A stretch of 61,668 nt of DNA, from contig NZ_CAJHBI010000022.1 in the NCBI RefSeq assembly GCF_904846605.1, positions 1-61,668 on the forward strand. Direction: 5' to 3'. Both the position numbers and the translations under genes were made by a program. The notes beneath the pieces were generated by a model. It had not been told where the DNA came from. It worked only from the letters and a program-made list of their open reading frames with translations, and ran no database searches. Shown here piece by piece: positions 36,790 through 44,348 of the stretch (positions within the stretch are counted from its first letter, which is position 1; the number at the start of each line of letters is the position of its first letter). The DNA comes from Psychrobacter sp. 72-O-c (GTDB taxonomy: Bacteria > Pseudomonadota > Gammaproteobacteria > Pseudomonadales > Moraxellaceae).

Positions 36790-36850
36790 GCGACTTAGAT
36801 TTTAATATTTTGTTTCAATACAAAACTGCTATTATTAAAAATTCATCATT

Positions 36851-36884
36851 AAAAAAGAGTGCGTTAATTAACGTGCTCTTTTTT
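36851..36884 (+). terminator. Terminator of the YidB-like gene
   Basis: AAAAAAGAG and CTCTTTTTT enclose a symmetric stem with the self-complementary CGTTAATTAACG at its centre (two G-U pairs). The T tract is good. Followed by a 280-base AT-rich spacer with four near copies of an ACTTTAAGA-type motif (37060-37125) and no gene. Confidence 0.8.
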
Positions 36885-37166
36885 ATGGGCGGCTGTTTTG
36901 TAGAGTGTCTGCACTATTAGTCGTTTATAGTTATTTTACCCTTTAATACCCATCCTACCCTTTAAACAGATATGTTAAAAACAGTGAGCGGTACAGCAGG
37001 ATTCATTCAATCGTTATATCATGGCTATATAATTAATTTAACATCACTTCATAAATGTTTCTACTTTAAGAGTGTTTTTACTTTAAGATTTTTTTGCTTT
37101 GAAGGCAATTTACTTCAAGAACATTTTAATTATATGATATAAACATTTTATAAGGATTTGTCGCTC

Positions 37167-38624
37167 ATGCCATTTAAGCCTATCCCTGCTGCTATCGCTG
37201 TCTTAGTTGGTTTGATTATCTGGTTTATCATTCCTGTACCTGAAGGCGTCACGCCCGACGCGTGGCGTATGCTAGCCTTATTTATCGCGACCATTGTTGC
37301 CATTATAGGTAAAGTGTTGCCCATTGGCGCGCTTGCTATTATCGCGGTTACATTAGTAGCGCTCACAGGGGTAACTAATGAGAGCCCACAAGAAGCTATC
37401 AGTGATGCGCTCTCAAGTTACTCGAGTCCACTGATTTGGTTGATTGGTATTGCAGTCATGATTTCCCGAGGTTTAATAAAAACCGGATTAGGTCGCCGTA
37501 TTGCTTATTATTTTATCTCTATCTTTGGTAAAAAGACCATTGGTGTTGCTTATTCATTGACAGCCGCAGAGCTGATGATTGCGCCTATTACACCTTCTAA
37601 TACTGCTCGTGGCGGGGGTATTATTCACCCTATTATGAAGTCCATTGCCCAAAGTTTTCATTCAACGCCAGAAGAAGGCACGCAAAAGAAGATTGGAAGC
37701 TATTTAGCGATGGTCAACTATCACGCCAATCCTATTACTTCAGGCATGTTTATTACTGCTACCGCGCCCAACCCATTAGTAGTCGACTTGGTCAATAAGG
37801 CGACTGGTGGCGACATCCAATTGTCATGGACGACGTGGGCGGTAGCGATGTTTATACCAGGGATGCTGTGTTTAATATTGATGCCGATAGTGATTTATCT
37901 GATTTATCCCCCTGACGTAAAAGTTACCCCCGATGCGAAAAATTTTGCTAAGGATAATCTGAAGGAAATGGGGCACGTCAGTACCCAAGAAAAAATCATG
38001 CTCGGTGTCTTTGCACTGATGTTGTTATTATGGGCAAATATTCCTGCGCTTATCTTTGGCGACGCATTTAGCGTTGATGCCACTACGACGGCTTTCATTG
38101 GTTTGACCACGTTGATATTAACGGGTGTGCTAACTTGGGATGACATACTCAAAGAAAAATCGGCATGGGATACCATTATTTGGTTCGGTGCGCTGATTAT
38201 GATGGCCTCTTATCTCAATAAACTGGGCTTGATCAGCTGGTTCTCAGGTAACATCGAAACTATGATTGGTATGACTGGTGTCGGTTGGGTAGGCGCAGTG
38301 GCAATTCTGACCTTGGTCTATTTATATATCCATTACTTTTTTGCCAGTACCACCGCACATATTACTGCTTTATTTGCCGCTTTTTATGCGGTAGGTTTAA
38401 CCTTAGGTGCGCCGCCGATGTTATACGCGTTGATACTTGCGGCAGCGGGTAATATTATGATGACGCTGACCCATTATGCGACAGGTACAGCACCGGTTAT
38501 CTTTAACTCAGGCTATGTGACGTTAGGGGAGTGGTGGGGTATTGGCGCGGTAATGAGTGTGGTCAATCTGGTGGTTTGGATTGGCGCGGGTCTTATTTGG
38601 TGGAAGTTTCTCGGTTATTATTGA
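37167..38624 (+). CDS. DASS-family anion permease (dicarboxylate/2-oxoglutarate type)
   Basis: A 485-residue inner-membrane protein with about 12-14 hydrophobic helices, fitting the divalent anion:Na+ symporter (SLC13/CitT) family. Diagnostic segments: MLALFIATIVAIIGKVLPIGALAII near the N-terminus, the SNT-like motif APITPSNTARGGGIIHPIM, and the second repeat AGNIMMTLTHYATGTAPVIF. Closest in style to bacterial 2-oxoglutarate/malate translocators; substrate not determinable. The ATG at 37167 has AAGGA upstream and is preferred over TTG 37158. Convergent with recX. Confidence 0.9.
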   Translation: MPFKPIPAAIAVLVGLIIWFIIPVPEGVTPDAWRMLALFIATIVAIIGKVLPIGALAIIAVTLVALTGVTNESPQEAISDALSSYSSPLIWLIGIAVMISRGLIKTGLGRRIAYYFISIFGKKTIGVAYSLTAAELMIAPITPSNTARGGGIIHPIMKSIAQSFHSTPEEGTQKKIGSYLAMVNYHANPITSGMFITATAPNPLVVDLVNKATGGDIQLSWTTWAVAMFIPGMLCLILMPIVIYLIYPPDVKVTPDAKNFAKDNLKEMGHVSTQEKIMLGVFALMLLLWANIPALIFGDAFSVDATTTAFIGLTTLILTGVLTWDDILKEKSAWDTIIWFGALIMMASYLNKLGLISWFSGNIETMIGMTGVGWVGAVAILTLVYLYIHYFFASTTAHITALFAAFYAVGLTLGAPPMLYALILAAAGNIMMTLTHYATGTAPVIFNSGYVTLGEWWGIGAVMSVVNLVVWIGAGLIWWKFLGYY

Positions 38625-38652
38625 TGGTTGTTAATAAGTAATGAAGCTTAAG

Positions 38653-39771
38653 CTAAAAACGCTCATCTAAGTTATCTAATGTATAACTGAGCGCTTGAAA
38701 GCAAATATCAGTATTGAAGCCGCGATATTGTAAGAAGCGCAGTTGTTTAGCCTTGTCTTTTTGTTCAATAGGGATGTCGTCACCGTATTTTTTAATACGA
38801 GCGGCAACTGCCAGTTTAAGCCAATCCACACCCTCCACTAAGCTATCGCTGCTGTCGTCCACAAACTCGCTAAACTCATCAGATTCTGTATTGGCCATGT
38901 CAATCAGCTCATCAATATTGCTGGGCATGGCTATTTTTTTATGATAAAAATCTTGCTTAATACGACCTCGTCCCCGACCTTTGCGAATACTCTCACGTAT
39001 CAGCATGAGTGTCGTTCGATAGTCACTTTGATAACCTTTACTCTCAAATTCCTCCAGTAACGCATCAATCTTGTCAGGATCTTGTTCTTTATCGAGCAGC
39101 TTCTGCTTGAGCTCTGCTTTGCCATATTCACGCCGTGATAAATAATAAAATGCCAACCAACGCAAACGGCTTTCGGCTTTGACAGCATCTACTTCTGCCT
39201 GCCGTTGTTCGGGAGTACGCAGGTAAGCTTTCAGTGCGGAGGGTAGGTTATCAGTCTCCTTGTCTGAGGACGTTGCAGAGTTTGACTCTAAATTTGACTC
39301 TAATAATGTCGTTGTAGCACTGGCATTATCATGATTTTGTTCTTCATTAACCTCATGTTTTACCTCAGCCAGCATCTCTTTAATACTTTGCGAATCAGGT
39401 GATTGATAGGTAGGGGCGTCAATAGGGTCAGGGGTAAAATTAACTGCGGGGTGAAACCGTTTTTTGCGTTTTTTAGTTTTTACTGTAAAGGGTTCAACTG
39501 AAGAAGGGGTAGTAGTAGAGTCATGAGAAGTAAAAGACTCATACGTAGAAGAATCATTAATATCGTCAATACTATTAACATCAGTAGCTTTAGAAGAGCG
39601 ATGTCGTTTGGAATCTAGATATTCTATGTTTGATTGAGTAGGGCGTTTATTAGCGTAGTTAGTAGCCTTGGCCGATTTTTTTGGCTTTGAGCGTTTTTGT
39701 TTAGAATCAGACGAGCTAGCCGAGTCAGAATCTGACTCGGCTAGGATTTCGGCTAATGTTTTAATCTTCAT
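38653..39771 (-). CDS. recX: RecA regulator RecX with a long N-terminal extension
   Basis: Modulates RecA filaments. The C-terminal 180 residues carry the RecX three-helix repeats: RLRWLAFYYLSRREYGKAELKQKLL, IDALLEEFESKGYQSDYRTTLMLI and GRGRGRIKQDFYHKKI, and finish LRFLQYRGFNTDICFQALSYTL. Residues 1-190 are a Ser/Thr/Lys/Asp-rich, probably disordered extension, so the protein (372 residues) is more than twice the usual length. The ATG at 39769-39771 starts MKIKTLAEIL; a TTG three codons earlier is possible. Lies 41 bases after recA in the same direction, the classic recA-recX pair. Confidence 0.9.
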   Translation of the reverse strand: MKIKTLAEILAESDSDSASSSDSKQKRSKPKKSAKATNYANKRPTQSNIEYLDSKRHRSSKATDVNSIDDINDSSTYESFTSHDSTTTPSSVEPFTVKTKKRKKRFHPAVNFTPDPIDAPTYQSPDSQSIKEMLAEVKHEVNEEQNHDNASATTTLLESNLESNSATSSDKETDNLPSALKAYLRTPEQRQAEVDAVKAESRLRWLAFYYLSRREYGKAELKQKLLDKEQDPDKIDALLEEFESKGYQSDYRTTLMLIRESIRKGRGRGRIKQDFYHKKIAMPSNIDELIDMANTESDEFSEFVDDSSDSLVEGVDWLKLAVAARIKKYGDDIPIEQKDKAKQLRFLQYRGFNTDICFQALSYTLDNLDERF

Positions 39772-39812
39772 AACAGTCAATCAATAGTCAATAAAGGGTA
39801 GATGGTAAATAG

Positions 39813-40889
39813 TTATTGTACCGGTGCTGCTTCTAACTCTTTATCAGCTTTTAATTCCTTATTAGTCTTAGCTGTTTCTGGTTCTTTACTATCATTAAGC
39901 ACACCCAGTTTTTCGGCGCGAATAGTAGCTTCAATTGCTTGGGCAATTTCAGGATTCTCTTTTAAAAATATCACTGAATTGGCTTTACCTTGGCCGATTT
40001 TTTCATCGCCATAGCTATACCATGAGCCGGCTTTACCCACTGCGCCAACTTCGACACCTAAATCAATGACTTCGGCTAAATGATTGGTACCATGGCCGTA
40101 AGTGATTTCAAATTCTGCTTGACGGAATGGGGCTGCCATTTTGTTTTTAATGACTTTAACACGGGTTTGGTTGCCGATGATTTCATCACCATTTTTGATA
40201 GCACCAATACGGCGAATATCCATGCGTATAGAAGCGTAGAACTTCAGTGCATTACCACCAGTGGTGGTCTCTGGGCTACCAAACATGACGCCAATTTTCA
40301 TACGGATTTGGTTAATAAATACCACCATACAATTAGAGCGCTTGGCGTTACCCGTTATTTTACGAAGGGCTTGGCTCATCAAACGTGCTTGTAGACCCAT
40401 GTGCGAGTCGCCCATTTCACCCTCAATTTCGGCGCGTGGGGTCAAGGCCGCCACTGAGTCAATCACAACCATGTCGATAGCGCCCGAACGTACCAACATG
40501 TCGGTAATCTCAAGCGCTTGCTCACCATTATCAGGCTGGGAGACCAATAGGTCATCGGTCTGTACCCCAAGAGCACGAGCGTAGACAGGGTCTAGCGCAT
40601 GCTCGGCATCGATAAAGGCACAGGTACCACCTTGCTTTTGGCATTCTGCAATCGCCTGTAAGGTCATGGTGGTTTTCCCTGAGCTTTCAGGGCCATAAAT
40701 CTCAACAATACGACCTTTAGGTAAGCCGCCAATACCGAGCGCGATATCTAAGCCAAGTGAGCCGGTTGAGACCACATCTACATCAAGCGCGGCCGCATCA
40801 TCGCCTAGGTGCATGATAGTGTTTTTGCCAAACTGCTTTTCGATTTGACCGAGTGCCGCTTTGAGTGCTTTGGCCTTGTTGTCGTCCAT
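39813..40889 (-). CDS. recA: Recombinase RecA
   Basis: Strand exchange, recombination repair and, in many bacteria, SOS coprotease. The 358-residue protein has Walker [32 protein letters not shown], the L1/L2 DNA-binding loops ([26 protein letters not shown]) and a C-terminal Lys/Glu-rich tail. All conserved. The SD (GGACTCC in the leader) is close to the ATG at 40889. No classic LexA box (CTGT-N8-ACAG) is apparent upstream, which fits Moraxellaceae, where canonical LexA is usually absent. Confidence 0.98.
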   Translation of the reverse strand: MDDNKAKALKAALGQIEKQFGKNTIMHLGDDAAALDVDVVSTGSLGLDIALGIGGLPKGRIVEIYGPESSGKTTMTLQAIAECQKQGGTCAFIDAEHALDPVYARALGVQTDDLLVSQPDNGEQALEITDMLVRSGAIDMVVIDSVAALTPRAEIEGEMGDSHMGLQARLMSQALRKITGNAKRSNCMVVFINQIRMKIGVMFGSPETTTGGNALKFYASIRMDIRRIGAIKNGDEIIGNQTRVKVIKNKMAAPFRQAEFEITYGHGTNHLAEVIDLGVEVGAVGKAGSWYSYGDEKIGQGKANSVIFLKENPEIAQAIEATIRAEKLGVLNDSKEPETAKTNKELKADKELEAAPVQ

Positions 40890-40995
40890 AATGGAGTCCT
40901 TGTTATCAATGAGTCATTTGCAAATATAAATCTATAATAACCTTCGTATTGAATAAAGCTTATTAAATAGTACTTATTAAAGGGTAATTATCTTC

Positions 40996-41032
40996 GACTG
41001 TTTTGACTTTAAAGTATAAGGTAAAAACAGTC
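40996..41032. repeat. Inverted repeat upstream of recA
   Basis: GACTGTTTT (40996-41004) is repeated in reverse complement as AAAACAGTC (41024-41032), 19 bases apart and about 110-140 bases upstream of the recA start. Arms and spacing could suit a dimeric repressor, but no known site matches. Confidence 0.5.
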
Positions 41033-41592
41033 ATTAAAAAGTTATGAGGTAGGTTGTGGCATAAGTGTTTTAACAGGTTATACCGAATAGATGATTCTAC
41101 TATACAGTAAAATTAAATGATAAGAGGAGTAAAATAAAGTTCGGAATAATCTCGTGTAGCGATGGTTTTTTGGTGAGTTAATAGAGATTTGTCCGCTAGC
41201 CTCTATTTGATTAGATGAGGTAATTATAGCAAAAACCAAGCTAAAGGTTAGGGGTAAGCATATGCTAAGCGACAATGATTGTCGCATGCAATCTAGTTGT
41301 TAGAACAGAAGAAGGCTCAAAGAGTTTGTTTGTATTCTGCTGTTTTGGAACAGCTATTAAAACTATTTGTCAATAAGATTATGAGTTGTCCACAGAAAAT
41401 AAATAGTCTTTATTTGCCAGTTGTGAAACATCCTTATCCTTAAGAATTATTTTTAAAAAATTAAAAATAAATTATTATATTTATATTTGAGACATAAGTA
41501 ATTGATTCAATTGCTATTAATTATTGTATAAAAAGTAACCGATTTTACCTTAACCTTTAAGCTATCAAGGCAGATGCGTGTCAAGCCCCGAC

Positions 41593-41613
41593 TTATCCAC
41601 AGTGTTATCCACA
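41593..41613 (+). promoter_or_regulatory. Two perfect DnaA boxes
   Basis: TTATCCACA occurs at 41593-41601 and at 41605-41613, same orientation, three bases apart. A one-mismatch box TTGTCCACA is at 41396-41404 and an AT-rich tract lies between. Gene directions on either side converge rather than diverge, which argues against a chromosomal origin here. Confidence 0.6.
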
Positions 41614-41927
41614 GTTTATGGGGAGAACTCATACATCCCTTATATTACCAACGTTTGCGTAAACAGGAAAAGTTATTAAAGCACCACACAAGCTTAATTT
41701 GCGCCTGTCTAAAGGGATATTTTCTAGTTAAATATGAAGCAGTAGCCATGTTTCACAACTTATCAGCTTTTTAGTGTTAGTAAAAAATATTACTAAACCC
41801 GTTGAGGTAGCGACTGGCTACTATGGTTGTGGTGTTTACTGAGAATAGCAAGTGATCTGTATGTGCTAATCAGTCAAGAATGAGCCGGTAAGTGCGACAA
41901 AATAATCGTTAAGAAAATACGAGGCAC

Positions 41928-41954
41928 AAAAAAGCGGCTGAACTATCGGCCGCT
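41928..41954 (-). terminator. Rho-independent terminator of trmB
   Basis: On the minus strand AGCGGC pairs with GCCGCT (plus-strand 41949-41954 and 41933-41938), followed by a T run (A run 41928-41933 on the plus strand). Confidence 0.85.
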
Positions 41955-41989
41955 ATGTTTAAGTATTATCGAGAGTCAAAATATAAGCT

Positions 41990-42829
41990 TTAGTCTTTGA
42001 TATAGATTAAATCCCAAACGCCATGACCACGCTCCAAGCCACGACGCTCAAATTTGGTCATGGAACGAAAGTCAGGACGCGGGGTAAAGTTGCCACTGCC
42101 AGCTTGGTTGCTCAGCCCTGAAAGGTCGTCTAACACTTCGACCATCCAAAAGGCATAATGCTCCCAATCGGTTGCGGTATGGAACCAGCCACCTTGTTTG
42201 AGGCTGTGGGTAAGGATTGCCATGCGCTCCGGACTGACAAAACGGCGTTTATAATGACGCTTTTTTTGCCAAGGATCAGGGAAGTAGAGTTGGATGCGGT
42301 CAATATGGTTTTCTGGTAGCTGTTTGAGCAGTTGAATGGCATCCCCGTTAATTATTTTTATATTAGTCAGGTTTTGTGTGCCTGCCATATAGGCGCATTT
42401 ACCAATACCCGGCTCATGCACTTCGACACCCACAAAGTTGCGTGCTGGGTCAGCAGCAGCCATTTCTATAAACGAGTCACCAAGCCCGAAACCTATCTCT
42501 AGGGTAAGCGGTGCATCGCACCCATTAGGCGTATCAGCGAACAGCAAACGTAGATCATGAATGTCATCAAGATTGCCATCGCCGGAGCTATTATTAACCA
42601 AATACTGGGCAAATTCTGGGTCGGTCAGCGCTTGCTCGGCATTTTTATTCATATGCGTACGCCGTTTCATAAAGGTATTGACGATGCGTATATGTTTACT
42701 AGGATCAGTTTCAGTACTGGCAACAGTACCAGCCTCTACGTTCATATCTGTAGTATTAAGGTTAGATGCGCTAAGCGTTTGGTCGTCCGCAGTATCGACG
42801 TTATCGTTGCTATCAGGATGTTGACTCAT
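41990..42829 (-). CDS. trmB: tRNA (guanine-N7)-methyltransferase TrmB
   Basis: Makes m7G46 in tRNA. The 279-residue protein has the SAM loop [16 protein letters not shown] and [13 protein letters not shown], the catalytic [20 protein letters not shown], and [14 protein letters not shown], with the C-terminal TKFERRG. About 50 acidic, Thr/Asp-rich residues precede the core, more than in E. coli, so a later start is conceivable (Met at the [11 protein letters not shown] segment). Preceded by a long AT-rich spacer that includes a small membrane-protein gene. Confidence 0.94.
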   Translation of the reverse strand: MSQHPDSNDNVDTADDQTLSASNLNTTDMNVEAGTVASTETDPSKHIRIVNTFMKRRTHMNKNAEQALTDPEFAQYLVNNSSGDGNLDDIHDLRLLFADTPNGCDAPLTLEIGFGLGDSFIEMAAADPARNFVGVEVHEPGIGKCAYMAGTQNLTNIKIINGDAIQLLKQLPENHIDRIQLYFPDPWQKKRHYKRRFVSPERMAILTHSLKQGGWFHTATDWEHYAFWMVEVLDDLSGLSNQAGSGNFTPRPDFRSMTKFERRGLERGHGVWDLIYIKD

Positions 42830-42976
42830 AAGATTACTAGGGTTTCATAAAGTGAGGAATATGAGCGTATTATATGTTAAATCTATACCAGTGTGAACGT
42901 GCAATCACCAAACATAAGGTTAAGTTAGAGTTTTGGGTTCACTATATACGTCTAAGGGTGAGTGGAGATCATTTTG

Positions 42977-43011
42977 ATTATGTGATATGACATTATTTGA
43001 TATCACATAAT
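42977..43011. repeat. Perfect 12-bp inverted repeat
   Basis: ATTATGTGATAT (42977-42988) and ATATCACATAAT (43000-43011) are exact reverse complements around an 11-base spacer. It lies between trmB and the 33-residue ORF. TGTGA/TCACA halves resemble CRP half-sites but are too far apart for one CRP site. No T run on either side, so a poor terminator. Confidence 0.75.
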
Positions 43012-43087
43012 GCTAAGCCTGCTCTGATTATATCGCTCATAGGCACTTTTATGTTTTTGGCACTATTGGCGTCTGGAACGACTGTGG

Positions 43088-43189
43088 TCATATTGAGCCG
43101 ACATGAATAACAATGGCGATTAAAGCTAGAGTACAGAGGATAATAGTAGCTAGGGTCGCTATTAATAGGTTACGTTTTAGCTTAGACAT
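43088..43189 (-). CDS. Small single-pass membrane protein (33 residues)
   Basis: ATG 43187-43189 opens MSKLKRNLLIATLATIILC and continues to a TGA at 43088-43090. A basic N-terminus (K3, K5, R6) is followed by a 20-odd residue hydrophobic helix and a short end HVGSI, predicting an inner-membrane peptide with N-in topology. GAGG lies 5 bases before the ATG, a near-ideal ribosome site that few chance ORFs have. No homolog recognised. It could be independent or a leader for trmB. Size class and topology are typical of stress-related small proteins. Confidence 0.55.
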   Translation of the reverse strand: MSKLKRNLLIATLATIILCTLALIAIVIHVGSI

Positions 43190-43418
43190 CGAATCCTCGT
43201 TTGCTTATCGTTCTCAGCCTTTATTTGTGAGAGATGTGGCGATAGGCGCATAAGTTATCTATGATTGATTTTTGCATAAGCTTATACTAATGTTTAAACA
43301 TAAATGTGTAAGTATCATGAAAAATAATTTAGTCTAAACAAGGTGCTGTAATAACCGTTTAATGCTATTTATTATTAATCGTTTATCAAAATTTTAATTG
43401 TCAATAGAGCCTACTGCC

Positions 43419-44348
43419 ATGTTATTTATTGAGACGGACTCGCCGCCACCGTTTTATCAAGAACGGCTAACGCCTGCTAGGCGCAAAAAGTTAGACCAAT
43501 GGTTTATTGGCCATCGTACGCAGGATTATTATCTCAAGCGCTTTGAGCAGTTTGATAAGCAAGGATACCTATCCCCCAAATGGCATTGGGCAGCGTTTTT
43601 TATTACCTTTCCTTGGCTGCTATATCGTAAACGTTATATGGATGCGCTTGTTTATAGCGTTGCTGGTTGGTCGTTTATTCAGCTGAACATTACCCTTGTA
43701 TTGGTGTTTTTTGAGTTCGCGGCAATGTCGTATATTCCTGATACTTATCAGATGGTAACGCGAATAGGTATTGCAGCGGTTATTTGGTTGTTCTGGTCGT
43801 TCATGGTGGCGCGCTGGACCGATGCTTATTATTACCGTATGGCGCGGCGTGAAATTGCAGATGCTATTGATGATCATCCACGCGATGAAGCGGCGCAAAA
43901 AGACCATCTAAAAAGTGAAGGTGGGGTCAGTTTATTTGGCTTGGGACTGGGCTTTGGGTTCTTTGCTTTTGCGCTGATGGTAATTTATGTGCAGTTTTTA
44001 CCCATTATAGCTAAGCCCAAAGAGAATGAGGTGCTATTTAATACTTATGACATCGCCAAAACCACGCAAAATAAGGTGGCATTAATCTATCAGCAAACAG
44101 GGCTGTGCCCTGTTGACTTGGCATTGGATATCGATGAGCAGCAGGTGCGCATTCAAATTACGACCCAAGCAGCTGGCGCGCCTAAAACAGACTGTGCGGT
44201 ATTGGCTACCATTCAAGATGTGAAGTTTCCAATACGCTACCTTAATAATCAAACGTTGATGTTTTATCACAATATTGATGATAATAACTGGCGCTGTACC
44301 AGCTCACTTAACAAAAAACAAGCACCTGCATATTGCGTTGACGATTAA
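43419..44348 (+). CDS. Multi-pass membrane protein with a pilin-like C-terminal domain
   Basis: A 309-residue protein. The N-terminal half resembles DUF2628-type proteins: a cytoplasmic stretch (FEQFDKQGYLSPKWHWAAFF) and four or so hydrophobic segments (about 57-70, 77-103, 113-132, 171-196, with FLWR-like YRKRYMDA). After residue 205 a soluble domain looks like a type IV pilin head: NTYDIAKTTQNKVALIYQQTG (pilin alpha-1C pattern), a strand region with C230 and C259, and a terminal loop NNWRCTSS through APAYC (C293, C306), like the pilin disulfide loop. No prepilin leader. ATG 43419 or TTG 43398. Its stop overlaps that of the antiporter gene. Confidence 0.65.
   Translation: MLFIETDSPPPFYQERLTPARRKKLDQWFIGHRTQDYYLKRFEQFDKQGYLSPKWHWAAFFITFPWLLYRKRYMDALVYSVAGWSFIQLNITLVLVFFEFAAMSYIPDTYQMVTRIGIAAVIWLFWSFMVARWTDAYYYRMARREIADAIDDHPRDEAAQKDHLKSEGGVSLFGLGLGFGFFAFALMVIYVQFLPIIAKPKENEVLFNTYDIAKTTQNKVALIYQQTGLCPVDLALDIDEQQVRIQITTQAAGAPKTDCAVLATIQDVKFPIRYLNNQTLMFYHNIDDNNWRCTSSLNKKQAPAYCVDD

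Larger units (their letters stand above)
40890..41989. promoter_or_regulatory. 1.1-kb spacer between recA and trmB with DnaA boxes and palindromes
   Basis: The longest gene-free stretch of the window. It holds, left to right: an inverted repeat at 40996-41032; a perfect palindrome GCGACAA-tga-TTGTCGC at 41269-41285; a TTGTCCACA box at 41396-41404; a very AT-rich run at about 41440-41540; two perfect DnaA boxes at 41593-41601 and 41605-41613; a 7-bp hairpin TTAGTAA/TTACTAA near 41779-41798; and the trmB terminator. A 66-codon frame at 41574-41774 has no recognisable features. Confidence 0.5.

Noticed and set aside
40890..41040. LexA/SOS box upstream of recA
   Set aside because: CTGT and ACAG are present in the inverted repeat, but about 24 bases apart rather than the 8 expected of a LexA box.
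41396..41613. Chromosomal replication origin
   Set aside because: DnaA boxes and AT-rich tract fit, but gene directions on either side converge, dnaA/dnaN are absent and only two perfect boxes exist. Reported as a DnaA-box site instead.
41574..41774. 66-codon frame in the recA-trmB spacer
   Set aside because: No SD, no domain, and it runs over the two DnaA boxes; the composition is that of the spacer. Treated as chance.
42855..42882. dif-like site (ends ATATGTTAAAT)
   Set aside because: Only the XerD-side arm resembles the dif consensus; the XerC side (AGGAATATGAG) does not match.
42977..43011. CRP site
   Set aside because: TGTGA and TCACA halves are present but separated by 17 bases, not the 6 of a CRP operator.
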